A stretch of DNA of 64,000 bases from Curvularia sp. ZM96. Its lineage: Eukaryota > Ascomycota > Dothideomycetes > Pleosporales > Pleosporaceae. Position numbers and translations under genes: made by a program. Position 1 is the first letter of the stretch; each line of letters starts with the position of its first letter. The notes below the pieces were generated by a model, which did no database searches, was not told where the DNA came from, and saw only the letters and a program-made list of their open reading frames with translations. Location: NCBI GenBank assembly GCA_022457065.1, contig JAJGBQ010000003.1, positions 4,464,001 through 4,528,000 of the forward strand. Reading direction: 5' to 3'. Positions 10,802 through 22,171 of this stretch are shown in pieces.

Positions 10802-12393
10802 ATGATCACCATTGAGCCTGCACTAGGGTCTTTGGGGCTAACTGCCAAGGCTGCTTTGAGAATATTAAATAATCTGCATTTGTATCAACAACATTTCGGG
10901 TTCCAACACAAGAGTCCTTCTGCGAAGGTTCGCACAGGAGAATGGCTTGAACTACTTGGTATAAATGTACTTCGCCCCGTCTCTTCACCACTTCTAGTTA
11001 ATTAGAATGATAGCAAGAAACGCTAAAAAGCATACGCTTCGTCCATGTCGCGGGCACAAAAGGGAAAGGCACAACATGTCTCTACTGTGAAAGCATGCTA
11101 AACGCATATGGAAAGGCAGCATGCAAGCCTTTGAAGGTTGGATGTCTTACATCGCCTCATGTCACCAATATCCGCGAACGTATTAGAATCGATGCCACGC
11201 CAATCTCTGAACAGCTTTTCGCATTCTACTTTTCCAAAATTTGGGAGACAATGAAGAATCACTGCAAAGATACTAGCAAGCCTGGGCCATCCCTTCCAGG
11301 CTATCCTGGGTTCTTGGCACTCTTGGGAATATATATTCTCGTGAAAGAAAACGTCGACATAGCAGTGGTTGAAACGGGTGTAGGTGGAGAGAACGATTCG
11401 ACGAATGTCATACCATCCCCTGTTGTAACCGGTATCACAGCGATTGGCCTTGATCACGTCAATGTTTTGGGAAACGATCTTAGCAGCATTGCTTGGCATA
11501 AAGCTGGTATCTTCAAACAGGGTTCACCGGCATACACTGTGGAACAAGACGATCTGGTTTTGAATGTCTTAGTAGACCGTGCTAGGAAGAAGAAGATATC
11601 AGGTGATCTATCGGTTGTACCGGAATGCTTGGTCGATCGTTATGGAGTCACGGTTGATCCGAACATGAGGTTCCAACGATGTAATGCATCCCTCGCAATC
11701 GCTTTGGTAAACTCGTTTCTGGAGACGTCACATCCCAATTTTACTATGACTCCGGAACTAGCTCGTACCATAGAGAGAACAGAACTACCAGGACGCAATC
11801 AAATTATCCAGAGAGGGAGGTTAAGGTGGTATATCAGCTCTGCTCACAATGAGATAAGTGCTGAGGTAGCATCCAAGTGGTATGAACAAGCAGTATCGAG
11901 TTTAGAGTAAGTTTAGTTATTTTTCTACTATCCAATGATTGACGCCTTTTAGGGACCCTCCTATACCACGCGTATTGATCTTTAGCCAAGCCTCACAAAA
12001 GGATTCCAATGCCATCCTGCATAAGCTCTTTGCGAACCGTCAGCCTTGCAGGTCTAAGTTTGACGATGTTATATTCTGCTCTGCCACTACAGGTCTCGAG
12101 GGCAAAATCACAGGTTAGACGTATCAAACCAGCAAGATACTGTCATACTGATATCTACAGATTTCTTCGATCCCCGAAATGCTGGCAAACCAATGTCTGA
12201 TGATCATGAGCGACTGGCTATAGAATGGAATAGCAGCACAGGAAAACCAGTCACAGTAAAAGACTCTCTCAAAAACGCAATAGACGCCGTGCAGGATAAG
12301 TATGGTCATTGTGGTGCTCAGGTTCTTGTTGTCGGCAGTGTTTACCAGGCTGGGGCGGCAATCCTCATTCTTCGAGAAAATAAAGAGTTATAG
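10802..12393 (+). CDS. Folylpolyglutamate synthase-like protein (divergent paralogue)
   Basis: Enzymes of this family (Mur-ligase fold) add glutamates to tetrahydrofolate using ATP. Four exons (10802-10958, 11018-11906, 11953-12113, 12161-12393) join in phase and give 479 residues, close to normal family length. The P-loop is intact (V-A-G-T-K-G-K-G, from about 11050), followed by S-P-H and the E-T-G-V-G-G-E-N-D-S-T-N-V core and the G-L-D-H block. The C-terminal domain ends with V-L-V-V-G-S-V. The family's (D/L-D)-G-A-H-(T/N) motif reads Y-I-S-S-A-H-N-E here, so the acidic residue usually found before A-H is replaced by Ser. The first intron and N-terminus (about 52 residues, with A-L-R-I-L-N-N-L) are less certain. 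Its position in accessory DNA suggests a second, possibly specialised copy rather than the housekeeping enzyme. Confidence 0.8.
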
Positions 12394-13458
12394 GTCCATT
12401 TCCAGCATTATACTGTGACACATTCATATATAACCCTTTAGGTGTGAGAACATGCGTCCTGATATGCTAGAACGTACGATGTAATAAGAGAAGATCGCAT
12501 TATGGGGTTACTTACTTCTCCTTATAAGCAGGCGGACATGTTTGATTCCCGTAGCAAGAGAACAATTTTATGTCACATTAACTTATTGATCCGAGACATT
12601 TTGAACGCAACTGGTTCTAACGCTCAATAAAAGGGCACTGTATGTACACCGCCATGTAGATACGCGATTCGTAATATTCAATTGTCATACGACGAAGTTA
12701 GTCTATTAACATCCTTGTTTGACAGAAAATCCAGTGAACGGGAACGAGTCAATGAGTCATAGCATCTTATAGGGATGACTGGCGACCTTGCGCTCTCATT
12801 TAATTGATTCCAATTTGCTACGAACAAAAGGCTTAGAAGAGCGCATTGCAAAACGTACTACATGATTTTTTTTTCTTTTTTGGCACATAATATACCAGTA
12901 TCGATACAATATGCGTCTCTATTATGCAGTGCTTGACTCAATAAGATTCACGTTAAGAGAAGCATTTCTTTCGACGGGGGTTGGCTGCAATGTTTCCGCC
13001 TCGCTCAATGACGTTTCAGAGCCACCTAAAACGTGTTCGTAGGGGTACGGTGGGGGTGATTGACTTGAAGATCCTCTCAGTTAGCTAGAGTCCAGATTAT
13101 GGTGGTTTCGAAAAAGGCTGCTGATGGAACCTCGAAGTGCGATTGCCCATTGTTGCCGGAAGGAAATGTTATCCTCAATAGACTGGTAATGTGTGTGAGA
13201 GCGCCTGAACATGATAAAGACGCACATTTTCCTAGCTTGATAGTTTGCTTAGTAGGGCTGCGCAACATGGTGTTATATATCTTTCTATTTAGTTAGGCTT
13301 TAGTTAAGTAGCTATAATTGAGTTGAAAATCGGGAATTGGAAAACGAGTTTTGATATACCACTAATCTATTTTATTAGCATACTAAGAAACGAGGTCTGG
13401 ACGAACAAATAACGGGATTTTGGGGAAGTAATGCGTTTTTCTCTTGTTCTTCATACGT
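12394..13458. other. Intergenic, AT-rich
   Basis: About 1.06 kb between convergent gene ends. It has homopolymer T tracts near 12867 and only short frames. Nothing is supported. Confidence 0.4.
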
Positions 13459-14298
13459 TCAAGAAAGCACTGTATGGTAGACATAGCAGTCAAGTGGGCA
13501 AGGCGACAACCGGATAAATTCCGACAATGCGTATTCCCTCTTCTCCCAGGAGGGTGATGGTGACCCTAATGATATGAGTAATCTCACAGCATTTTGCTTT
13601 TGGCTAATGCTTGCTTGATCAATGGCAATCCACCCAAACCGAGCTTCCGATAACAAATCTGCGCCTGCTTGGACTAGCAACGATATGACCTCACACGACC
13701 CGGTCACCGCGGCGAGATGTAAAGGTGTGTTTCCGTGGTTATCTTTCGCTGATATATCGGCACCCTCTTCAATGAGTAGAGTCACTGCTTCTTTCATATT
13801 TCGACCAGCAGCGTAATGAAGTGGAGTCAGGAGCGAGAGATCAGAGCAAAATGGATCCATGTGCAATCTCCGTAGACTAGTTATAAGAGCTCCAATATAA
13901 GAGACAAGATTCTGTGCGCATAGTCGGTGAAGAAGCGTCACTCCGTAGCTATCTGCCTGACGTATATCGATCCCCGGAACAAGGAGTAATTGTTGGAACG
14001 TGTACATTTGTTGATTGGCAACAGCCCAGTCAATTATGGAAGTAGCGCTGTTTTTGTCGTACCAGAATGTAATATTTTCAAGATTTCGTGTCAAACTAGT
14101 GCATGGTGTAGTTTGATAAGAAGATGCTCGCTCATAGAGTGATCTTATGAAAAGATGACGGACACGACTAGATACTAGATTAAGACTGGCAATATCATTG
14201 GTGCAAAGATATTCACTGATATTGTTTGCAATCTCCCCTGGGAGTTGAAAGAGAGCCATGTTTGCTGAATGTTTGCTTATGTTCTGTAGATTATGCAA
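13459..14298 (-). CDS. F-box/ankyrin-repeat protein
   Basis: A single frame of 279 residues; the second Met (14259), directly before the F-box, is an equally good start. The F-box is F-Q-L-P-G-E-I-A-N-N-I-S-E-Y-L (near residues 17-31). Ankyrin repeats follow, the clearest around residues 155-225: L-T-P-L-H-Y-A-A and then G-N-T-P-L-H-L-A-A. F-box proteins of this type usually recruit a substrate, through the repeats, to an SCF (Skp1-cullin) ubiquitin ligase. No signal peptide or membrane segment is seen. A next gene on the same strand begins upstream at 15220, and its stop lies only about 55 bases from this gene's start. Confidence 0.8.
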   Translation of the reverse strand: MHNLQNISKHSANMALFQLPGEIANNISEYLCTNDIASLNLVSSRVRHLFIRSLYERASSYQTTPCTSLTRNLENITFWYDKNSATSIIDWAVANQQMYTFQQLLLVPGIDIRQADSYGVTLLHRLCAQNLVSYIGALITSLRRLHMDPFCSDLSLLTPLHYAAGRNMKEAVTLLIEEGADISAKDNHGNTPLHLAAVTGSCEVISLLVQAGADLLSEARFGWIAIDQASISQKQNAVRLLISLGSPSPSWEKREYALSEFIRLSPCPLDCYVYHTVLS

Positions 14299-14353
14299 TG
14301 ACTATATACGTCTCAGATACAGAAAAATTCAAAACCCATATTCCGAATCTGAT

Positions 14354-15220
14354 TCACTGCTTTATTTTGAGTGTGATGGATGCATTGAGTGGATGCAAGG
14401 TATGCACAATCATGTAATCGTCACCGGGTCTTCTCGGTTCTTGCATGGCTACCACGATAACATCGTGCAGCGTGTTTAATGACAACTCTCCATTCAGCTG
14501 CTCTACGTACATCCCGTCCAGATGATACCGGTAGCACGGCACTGTTGAATTGCTAATATTCAAAAAAGGGTTTCCGGGCTCCTCGTGTCCAAACACGTGA
14601 CCCATAAGAGTTCGGTTCATTAATAGGAGCCGTCCGTTGCAGTCATTGTAGGTCGAGATGTATGCCCGCACATTGACAAAGGGTCTGGTATTGAACATTG
14701 GGATCCAACCAGGGACTGCGTTTGGCATTGATCCAGCGAGGTAGGGTGCGCAGAGCATAAATGGGGAGAAAGAAGATATTTGGTGCCCTATGTCATCACC
14801 AAAAGTATCTTGGAGTTGAGTGTAGCACATGTCTTCAGGAACGAATTCCTGCTCCTTATCAGATCGGTAATCTCTTACAAGCGTGGTTAACCCATCTATG
14901 ACATCGTTTACAAGAATGAATAAGTGTAAAGGTCGCTGATGGTCTTTGATGTTTATATGCGTGTCGGAATGCATCAGCCGGTTCTGGAGAGCTGTGAGAT
15001 CGGCGCCAAATATTCGAACTGTCAGACCGGATCTCTGCATTGCTATTATTGGCGAAGGATCCTCAAAAATCTCATCTAAGATATTCATGTATCGTTGCCG
15101 CTCAGCGATGGTCACTTCGCATCCCACTGCTACTAGCAATCGTGCGATATCGGATGGAGGAAGCATAGACAGCAGAGCCCTGCGAAAAGGTTGGATACAA
15201 TCAAAAAGATGGGTGATCAT
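14354..15220 (-). CDS. Unknown protein with F-box-like N-terminus
   Basis: A single frame of 288 residues without introns. The N-terminus (L-L-S-M-L-P-P-S-D-I-A-R-L-L) resembles the helix of an F-box. The rest (for example a D-L-T-A-L-Q-N-R-L block, P-L-H-L-F-I-L-V-N-D and a C-terminal H-D-V-I-V-V-A-M-Q) matches no family I can name. It lies head-to-tail with the F-box/ankyrin gene, only 55 bases apart, which suggests local co-ordination or a lineage-specific pair. No transmembrane or secretion signal is visible. Confidence 0.6.
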   Translation of the reverse strand: MITHLFDCIQPFRRALLSMLPPSDIARLLVAVGCEVTIAERQRYMNILDEIFEDPSPIIAMQRSGLTVRIFGADLTALQNRLMHSDTHINIKDHQRPLHLFILVNDVIDGLTTLVRDYRSDKEQEFVPEDMCYTQLQDTFGDDIGHQISSFSPFMLCAPYLAGSMPNAVPGWIPMFNTRPFVNVRAYISTYNDCNGRLLLMNRTLMGHVFGHEEPGNPFLNISNSTVPCYRYHLDGMYVEQLNGELSLNTLHDVIVVAMQEPRRPGDDYMIVHTLHPLNASITLKIKQ

Positions 15221-15479
15221 ATTTTCACCTTAGTATGTTATGTTTGAAGCAGCCCACAGTTATCCTATTGTGTGGTTACTCCCTTATAAAAGCTTGCCGA
15301 GCAGACCATGTGTATTGTTGTGTGAAACGGTACACGGCTTTCAGAAATCGTTTACTAAATTTAGATAACAGAGTTTGAGTTCTACATAATAGCGTATTTT
15401 TAGACTAGAGAACGTTCCATCTGGCGCTGGATACGTCATAATCTACCTCCGCCCTGCCCCTACCTCTCCGCACCTACTA
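15221..15479. other. Flank of transposon island
   Basis: Intergenic transition from genes to repeats; it probably contains the promoter of the 15220 gene. The TA dinucleotide at 15478-15479 borders the outer repeat element. Confidence 0.4.
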
Positions 15480-15480
15480 A

Positions 15481-15535
15481 TGTCCGTCCCTACGTGCCGG
15501 GACGCACGGTGTGACGGGACACTTTTTCTTCCGGA
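15481..15535 (+). repeat. Terminal inverted repeat, outer left end
   Basis: Begins GTCCGTCCCTACGTGCCGGG and ends ...TTTTTCTTCCGG. The same sequence, with transitions, is found direct at 17530-17583 and inverted at 19154-19208 and 24498-24550. Confidence 0.8.
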
Positions 15536-16948
15536 AGCTCGGAATATCCCCAGCGCACTTACATTAAGACAGACGCAATGCGCATCCATTCTACAGCTCT
15601 TACTCTTCTAGTGCATCACCCTCTGACGCTGAAAAGCGCGTTGTTGACCATGCTATCGCTCGTTCTATTAATGATGTCGACTAACTCTCCTCTAATACCC
15701 CCCTGCTCCTCCGCGATTATACACTTGTGCGAATAGCTCGGTAGGCTAAAAAGGAAGTTAGAATAGCAAAGACTAAGACTGCAGCCTTAAAAAGTCGATT
15801 TAGAGTAATAAGTATACATCCCGGCAGTTTCTCCGCGTAGGTAGCAAGATCGTTAAAACGCATCCTCTAGGACGTGCGCTATTAGTAGCACTTAGCATGC
15901 AGCTAGCTTGTAGTAGCGTGCTCAAATGTCGCTGTGCTATCGTAACGAATTTAACGCTATACTCGTAGCAGTTGGCGACTAAGAATAGCTGTGGCGCATG
16001 CCCGCAGTAGATGCTGCTGCAACGTAATCTTAGCCGCCACCGCTATTTGCGCTACCTAAACTGAAACCACCCACAGAAACCTACACGTGTTTAGGACCGT
16101 TAACAAGCTACACTCATCAATCCAGGCATGCCTGATATCTGGCCGCAAGTCCAAACTTAGCTACTCCTGGCAATAGGGGCCCATTTCGGGTCTCGCAGCG
16201 GACCGCGTTTTAGTCCCCCGCAGTGGGGCAGGTTCCAGATTACAATATAACTTCTCTAGATCTAATCAGATAATAGCATGTGCTTCAAACCTCTTAGCGA
16301 CCGCTTCTTCGTCTGCCTTCCCCTTCAGAAACGCCAACGCCCATGTCAATATCATCCACACCGAAAAATTGAGCGCCTTCGGCGCAACCTTATGGCAGGT
16401 GCGGGTCGGCTATCCTCCCTGCTAGCGGTGGCAACTTGAAGTACCATCTCACATAGACTGCACTTTACAATGATTTCTAAGCGAACTATAATATTTAGCT
16501 ATGCTATTTTATACTACGTCTATCCTGCCGCTTTACAGACTATTAGTTTACTACACCTATCTCGTACTACATATAAGAGGTCATGTGCGGAGGAAAAGGA
16601 TGAGAACTGGATTGATTGCTAATGAAGGTATCTGGCTAGATATATGGGTCGAGCAGAGTAGGTAGCCATCGCGCTAGCTAAGGCAGTAGTAGGCACCAGC
16701 GTGGTTATAACGCGATATCACATGAGAGGTCAACATATAATTAAGAAATGAATGCAGCGTACTAGAAGAATAAAATTTGTAGGGAGCAATAAGGAATTAA
16801 TTGATAATTATATCAATACTTTGATAATAAGCTTCCTATCCTAACCCCACAAATTTTTTCTAAATATGCTCTTTCCTTAATTCCGACCATTCGATGGGGA
16901 GATTATCCGAACGACTCTCGCCTGCTGCCGAAGCGGTTACCTGGATGG

Positions 16949-17227
16949 CTAGGTGGCAACACAGCAGCAAGACTAATTATATATGTATTAGCAATATGGT
17001 CTTAATAGTTTCTCTTAAGCAAGAAAGAGGGTACTTACGCCATTGCCCTGGCCTGCCTTCGCGTTGCTGCAGCACTTCAAAGCGGAGCACCCATTAGGGC
17101 CGCCGGTGGAACAGACTCCATTCGCGGAGCACTGGCGCTGAACAATCGCATTCGCTTCCTCAGTTCCGCTGGGAAGAGCTACAGTAAGGGTGGCGAAAAG
17201 AGCGACAACGACGGCGGACAAACGCAT
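16949..17227 (-). CDS. Small secreted cysteine-rich protein (effector-like candidate)
   Basis: Exons 17227-17039 and 16972-16949 join in phase 0 across a 66-base intron (GTAAGT donor, TGCTAATAC branch, TTAG acceptor), giving 70 residues. The first ~18 residues are a typical signal peptide (M-R-L-S-A then a V/A/L core ending A-L-P). The mature part has eight cysteines in the order C-x5-C-x7-C-x4-CC and, after splicing, a terminal CCC. Unspliced, the frame would end with a hydrophobic tail and lose three cysteines, which supports the intron. It lies inside the RIP-degraded transposon island but keeps an intact frame, signal peptide and splice sites. Small, cysteine-rich and secreted fits a fungal apoplastic effector or antimicrobial-type protein. 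No known family is assigned. Confidence 0.7.
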
Positions 17228-17528
17228 GGTTAAAAGTAGAAGTATGGTTGATGCTTGGAAGCTGGGTTGGTACTTGGAAGTTGTATTGGAAGGCTGATGT
17301 CTGTTGGTAGAGAAACCGCGAGAAGCAAGCCTTTTATATTATTTGACTACTTCCCCGTCTCTCGGTCGCTCTCATAGAATTTCGAATATTTTTCCGTAAG
17401 GGGAAAGCACAATCGGTCCGTGGTAACTATCCGACGGCTTCCGGCCGCGCAAGTCGCAGGTATCGGGCCGGCATTAGACCGCACTTTAGTGAACGTCACG
17501 CAAAGTGTAACTATAATCGAACTAATTA
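17228..17528. promoter_or_regulatory. Putative promoter of the secreted-protein gene
   Basis: On the minus strand, an AT-rich box (TATAAAAGG at 17330-17338) lies about 100 bases upstream of the start codon. CT-rich leader sequence follows. This is inferred from position only. Confidence 0.4.
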
Positions 17529-19208
17529 ACGTCCATCCCTACGTGCCAGGACGCACGGTGTAACGAGACGCTTTTTCTTCTAGACCCTCGGTGTTACACG
17601 GGGTTGGGCTATACTTCTCTAGTCTCGGTCCGGGTTAGGGCGAGGTAGCTGGATGCGGTAAGCTGTCAGGAGCTGCGCTCCTTGACGCAGTCAGACACCC
17701 TTCCGGCCTACCCGGTCCCGGCAGACTATATATTATGTAGAGAGTCGCTGGAGGGACTCGCCAGCGATTCGTCTCGTGAATACTACTGATATCTACCTGC
17801 CAGCCACGTTCTACTGCCTGTACCGTGCCTATCCTTGATCAGTGGCCTAACATAAGCCGTGCGATTGTTCTGGCGATTCCGTGGAAAAGAGTTATAGGAG
17901 TTAACCGAAATAGTAAACAATCAATTCTATAAACGATAGAATAACTAAGTACCAATCTATATCAGAGATGAACTTATAAGAGTTAATCACAACGTGTAAT
18001 AATGAAATCCGTCCATCCTTTATAGTCATTGCAATCTTGCCTGGCGTCACAATATTCCTTGGGAGTCAGTGACACTCTCTACTTCCTGTGATGCCTGGGC
18101 CTCACATATCCCGTGTGGCATCAGTAATGCCCCTGTCTTGGCGTGACGCCCATCACGTGATCATCACACCGCGGAGATCATTACCTTCTGACGTGGACGC
18201 CCGATGGTCTCTCACCATGCGACCCGCGTCAAGGAGAGATCCTTCCTTATTACTTGTAAGAGCATCCTTATTGCCGTTGCAATGACTGTCCGTAGCACTT
18301 TGCAGTAACTATCCTAGCTAGTGCTAATAGAGTCTTTTAGAAAGATCATTAGCAACTAAGTCTATTACTATATTGCTAGTAAATCCGAATCCCTAATCCC
18401 AAGTGACGGAGCTGGCGATGCTACAAGGGACTGCATTTAGGGATCTATCGCCAGGATATATCGTGATTATGTTCAATGCTAACTCATCCAATATCCATCG
18501 CGGAGGGACAAACGTTGGCCGCGGAGTAACACTGACTAGAAAGAAAACTCTAATTAACTGTTGGCCGGAGAAGGGCCGATGTAAGAGTAGCGCTACTGTA
18601 TTGTTATATAGCGACGGTATCGGCATCTTTAGGTAGCGCAAATAGCGGTGGCGGCTAAGATTACGTTGCAGCAGCATCTACTGCGGGCATGCGCCACAGC
18701 TATTCTTAGTCGCCAACTGCTACGAGTATAGCGTTAAATTCGTTACGATAGCACAGCGATATTTGAGCACGCTACTGCAAGCTAGCTGCATGCTAAGTGC
18801 TACTAATAGCGCACGTCCTAGAGGATGCGTTTCGACGATCTTGCTGTTTGCGCGGAGAAACTGCCGGAAAGCATATTCTTTATCATAAAGCAGCCCTTGG
18901 AGCCTGCGACCTTAATTTTTAAGATCCGGGCTCTCTTGCTGGGCTTCCGAATGGTGAAAAAAGATTGGTCGTTGCAAGTTAACAGGGGAGTTACTAGAGG
19001 AGGTTGATTGGTGGTGGTGATGGATTAGGCTGCACCACGTCCAACACTATGCTCTTCTTCTTCGGAGGCAGACGTTGTGGTAGAGCAGCAGCTGCGGAAT
19101 CGATGCGCGCTAGGCTTGACCTTGTGCAGTGGCGCTGTGCTGAGGCCGAAGGTCCGGAGGCAAAAGCGTCCCGTCACACAGGGTGTCCCGCTACGCAGGG
19201 ATGGACGT
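17529..19208. mobile_element. Nested 1.68 kb TIR element
   Basis: Flanked by TA on both sides (17527-17528 and 19209-19210). The ends are inverted: ACGTCCATCCCT at the left and AGGGATGGACGT at the right. The right half repeats, inverted, the sequence seen at 15790-16060. No open transposase frame is present, so it is non-autonomous or decayed. Confidence 0.65.
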
Positions 19209-20647
19209 TACTCTTATATCGGCCCTCCTCCGGCCAATAGTCAATTAGAGTTTTCTTTCTGGTCAGTGTTACTCCGCGGTTAACGTCTGTCCCTCCATGA
19301 CGGATATTAGATAGGTCAGCACTAAATAGCACGGTGATTTTAGTCTGACTCAGTAACTGTATATAATTGCTGTTTGTGACCTTAAAAAAAGACATACTTT
19401 TGTCTAAATCTTAATTGATACCACGCTCACGAATAGATAACCCTCTCTTAATAGAAGACGATCTAACTAGTTACTATCTCTACTTCTTTAACACTACCGC
19501 TAATACTAATAATGATACCCTCTTGGCTTCTTATAGTACTTGTGACGGCTACTACGATTCCCTTTGCTTCCTCTCTCTGTTGCTATTATATTGGAAAGGA
19601 CGGTGGCTGTAGCGAATACTCTGTTACTACAACGTCTCTTTGTGTACGTATTGTCACTTTCCCTATATCTTGATATCTGCTAATAATCTAACAGTGCCTC
19701 CTGGTTACTGTGGCTCAGACTCTAAGGGATTGCGCGAGATAAAACTACTTCTCTAATTACTATCCTAATAATGGAAATCTGGTTGCCGCCGGTGGTCTCT
19801 CTAGATGTGGTCCTGGAGGCGCTGGATTTCCTGTATGTGTAAAGTAGCATAACAGCAGCACTCTACGCTAATTGTAACTATAGTATCGTATAGAATTCTT
19901 TGCTCGTTATCGATACTAATTGTGAAGGGCTGAACGTAATTTGCATAGCTTCTTGGTATAATCTTAGTTTACTTATAGAATGCGCATGCTACCTAGATTA
20001 TCCGGGTTCTGCTCGCCGCCCGAATGGCGCTTAGATAACGCGCCTAGATGTTCGGTATAAACTTTCTTTGACGGGTAAATAAATAGCCGCCTAGATAAGT
20101 AGAAAGCTCTTTTATCGAATATAACCTATGTATACTATATAGACAAGCGCGATGCGCATTTACTCTAGCCCTTGCTCTCTTAGCATATTGGTCTCCGACT
20201 TGAAAAAAGCGCGTCGCTAACCGTACTGTCGCTTGTTTTATTGATGCCGTGTCCTTATCTCTACTAACACTTCCCTGTTTGTTGGTGATAGTATACACGA
20301 TAGAGTAGTATTAACTAACCTATATAAGGCCGCATCTTAGTAAGTGCTAACTAGTACTGATAAAGTTCTTAAAGAAAGAGTTATTAGCGACTGAGTTGGA
20401 TGTTGATATATCTGTAAGGGGCTATACTATCTAAGTAGAGCACGTGATATTACCACGTGACTCTCTTTCCGTATAAGCTACTGCTGCTAATGTATAAGAA
20501 CATGCGCTGTACGATATTTCTATTTCTTATCTTTCTTCTTCTGTTTAATAGGCATATGTATACTTATCTGAAAGGCTTCTCCGCCCATAACAATATTGCT
20601 AGTAAGTTCGACGTATCTTCCTAACCATACTTGGGAACAAGCAAGCG

Positions 20648-20750
<103 letters not shown>

Positions 20751-22171
20751 TACGCTTGCTTGCTAATTTAGAGGAGCCCGCTTGGCTTGCACTTAATTGG
20801 TGGAGGTTTATAGAGAGGCGCTTGGCTTGCCTGAATAGGCAAGCAACCAAGCGTAATATGCAAGCAACCAAGCACGCTTGCTTACTCCTAAGCAAGCGCG
20901 CTTGCTTGCTTGCTTGTTCCTAAGTATGTTCCTAACTATACGGAACTTTGGCCGTAGATATACTAAGCGTATAGCGGGCGGTATTATAAGGTAGCGCGAT
21001 GTTGCGCGCTGGTAATATATGAACGCTGACGACAATAACTATAATACTAAGGCTATAATAAAGTGGGAATGGATACTTTAAGATAATAGCTCTAAGTATC
21101 GTGAGGGCACTATAACAACAGATCGTACGCCAGCTATGTGGGTGGCGTATAATGTTTGTTAACTTGTCGATCTATATACGAAACTCACGAGCCTCTATCT
21201 TACTATAGTTTTACTATTTACCACGCTGTTATAGAACCTAGAATACTTTACTTAGTATACTTAAGAAGACTGCGTAGAATCTACTTCTACAGAGTCGTGT
21301 ATTAATGTTGTACGCGTGGGTGCGATGAAAAAATTGATCTGTATTGTGTCTGCTATCTACTATCTTTATTTATGTGTGGTGTATAGCTATTGCTTTTTCT
21401 TGTTGGGGCAATGCATTCTTGTTGCCGTTACAGTGGCTTGTTGCTTCGGCTTAGCTGAAGTTATTGCTTCTGCTGCCTTGTATAAGCTGCGATAATTAAT
21501 GTTGATACTTCTAACAATATAGCTTATGAAGCTATAGTTGATAGTTGTAAGGGGCTACGCTCTGGGGAGTAATCGCGAGGTATATAAGAGGTTGTATTTG
21601 ATAAGGAGCTATCTACTCTGCTTACGTTATGTTTATTTACTTGTTGGAGAAAGGTTATGCTGGAGTATCTGAGTGCGTTGTCTGAACGCTGCTCGGACGG
21701 TGAGTAGAATCCGGGTGCTTGGGGTGACACCCGGATTCTACGCTCGTCGTCTGAACGTAGTTTAGATGGTGCGCACGCAGCTTGAACCGAGATTCTATCG
21801 AGGAGCTATGCTCTAGCTCTTACTCTTATAGTATATCGGCCTCTGACTCGAAAAAACGCGACGTTGGCCGTGCTGTCGCTCGTTTTCTAAACTCTATCTC
21901 TTAACTCTCCTCTAGTACCCCCTGTTTGTCCGCTAGAGTATCTATCTATAAGAAGCTTGGTAGGCTAAAACGGAGGCTGGGTTAGCAAAGAGTAAGCGCT
22001 AGTGCTGACAGTCTTAGAAAGATTACTGGCGAGTAAGTTGGATGTCACTATGTTTCTGGTGAAGTTGAATCTCTAATCCTAGGTGCGGGAGCCAGTGATA
22101 CTATAAAGGGCTGCTCTTGGGGGGCTATGGCTAGAATATGCTTAATGCTGACGTATCTAATATCCGTCGCG

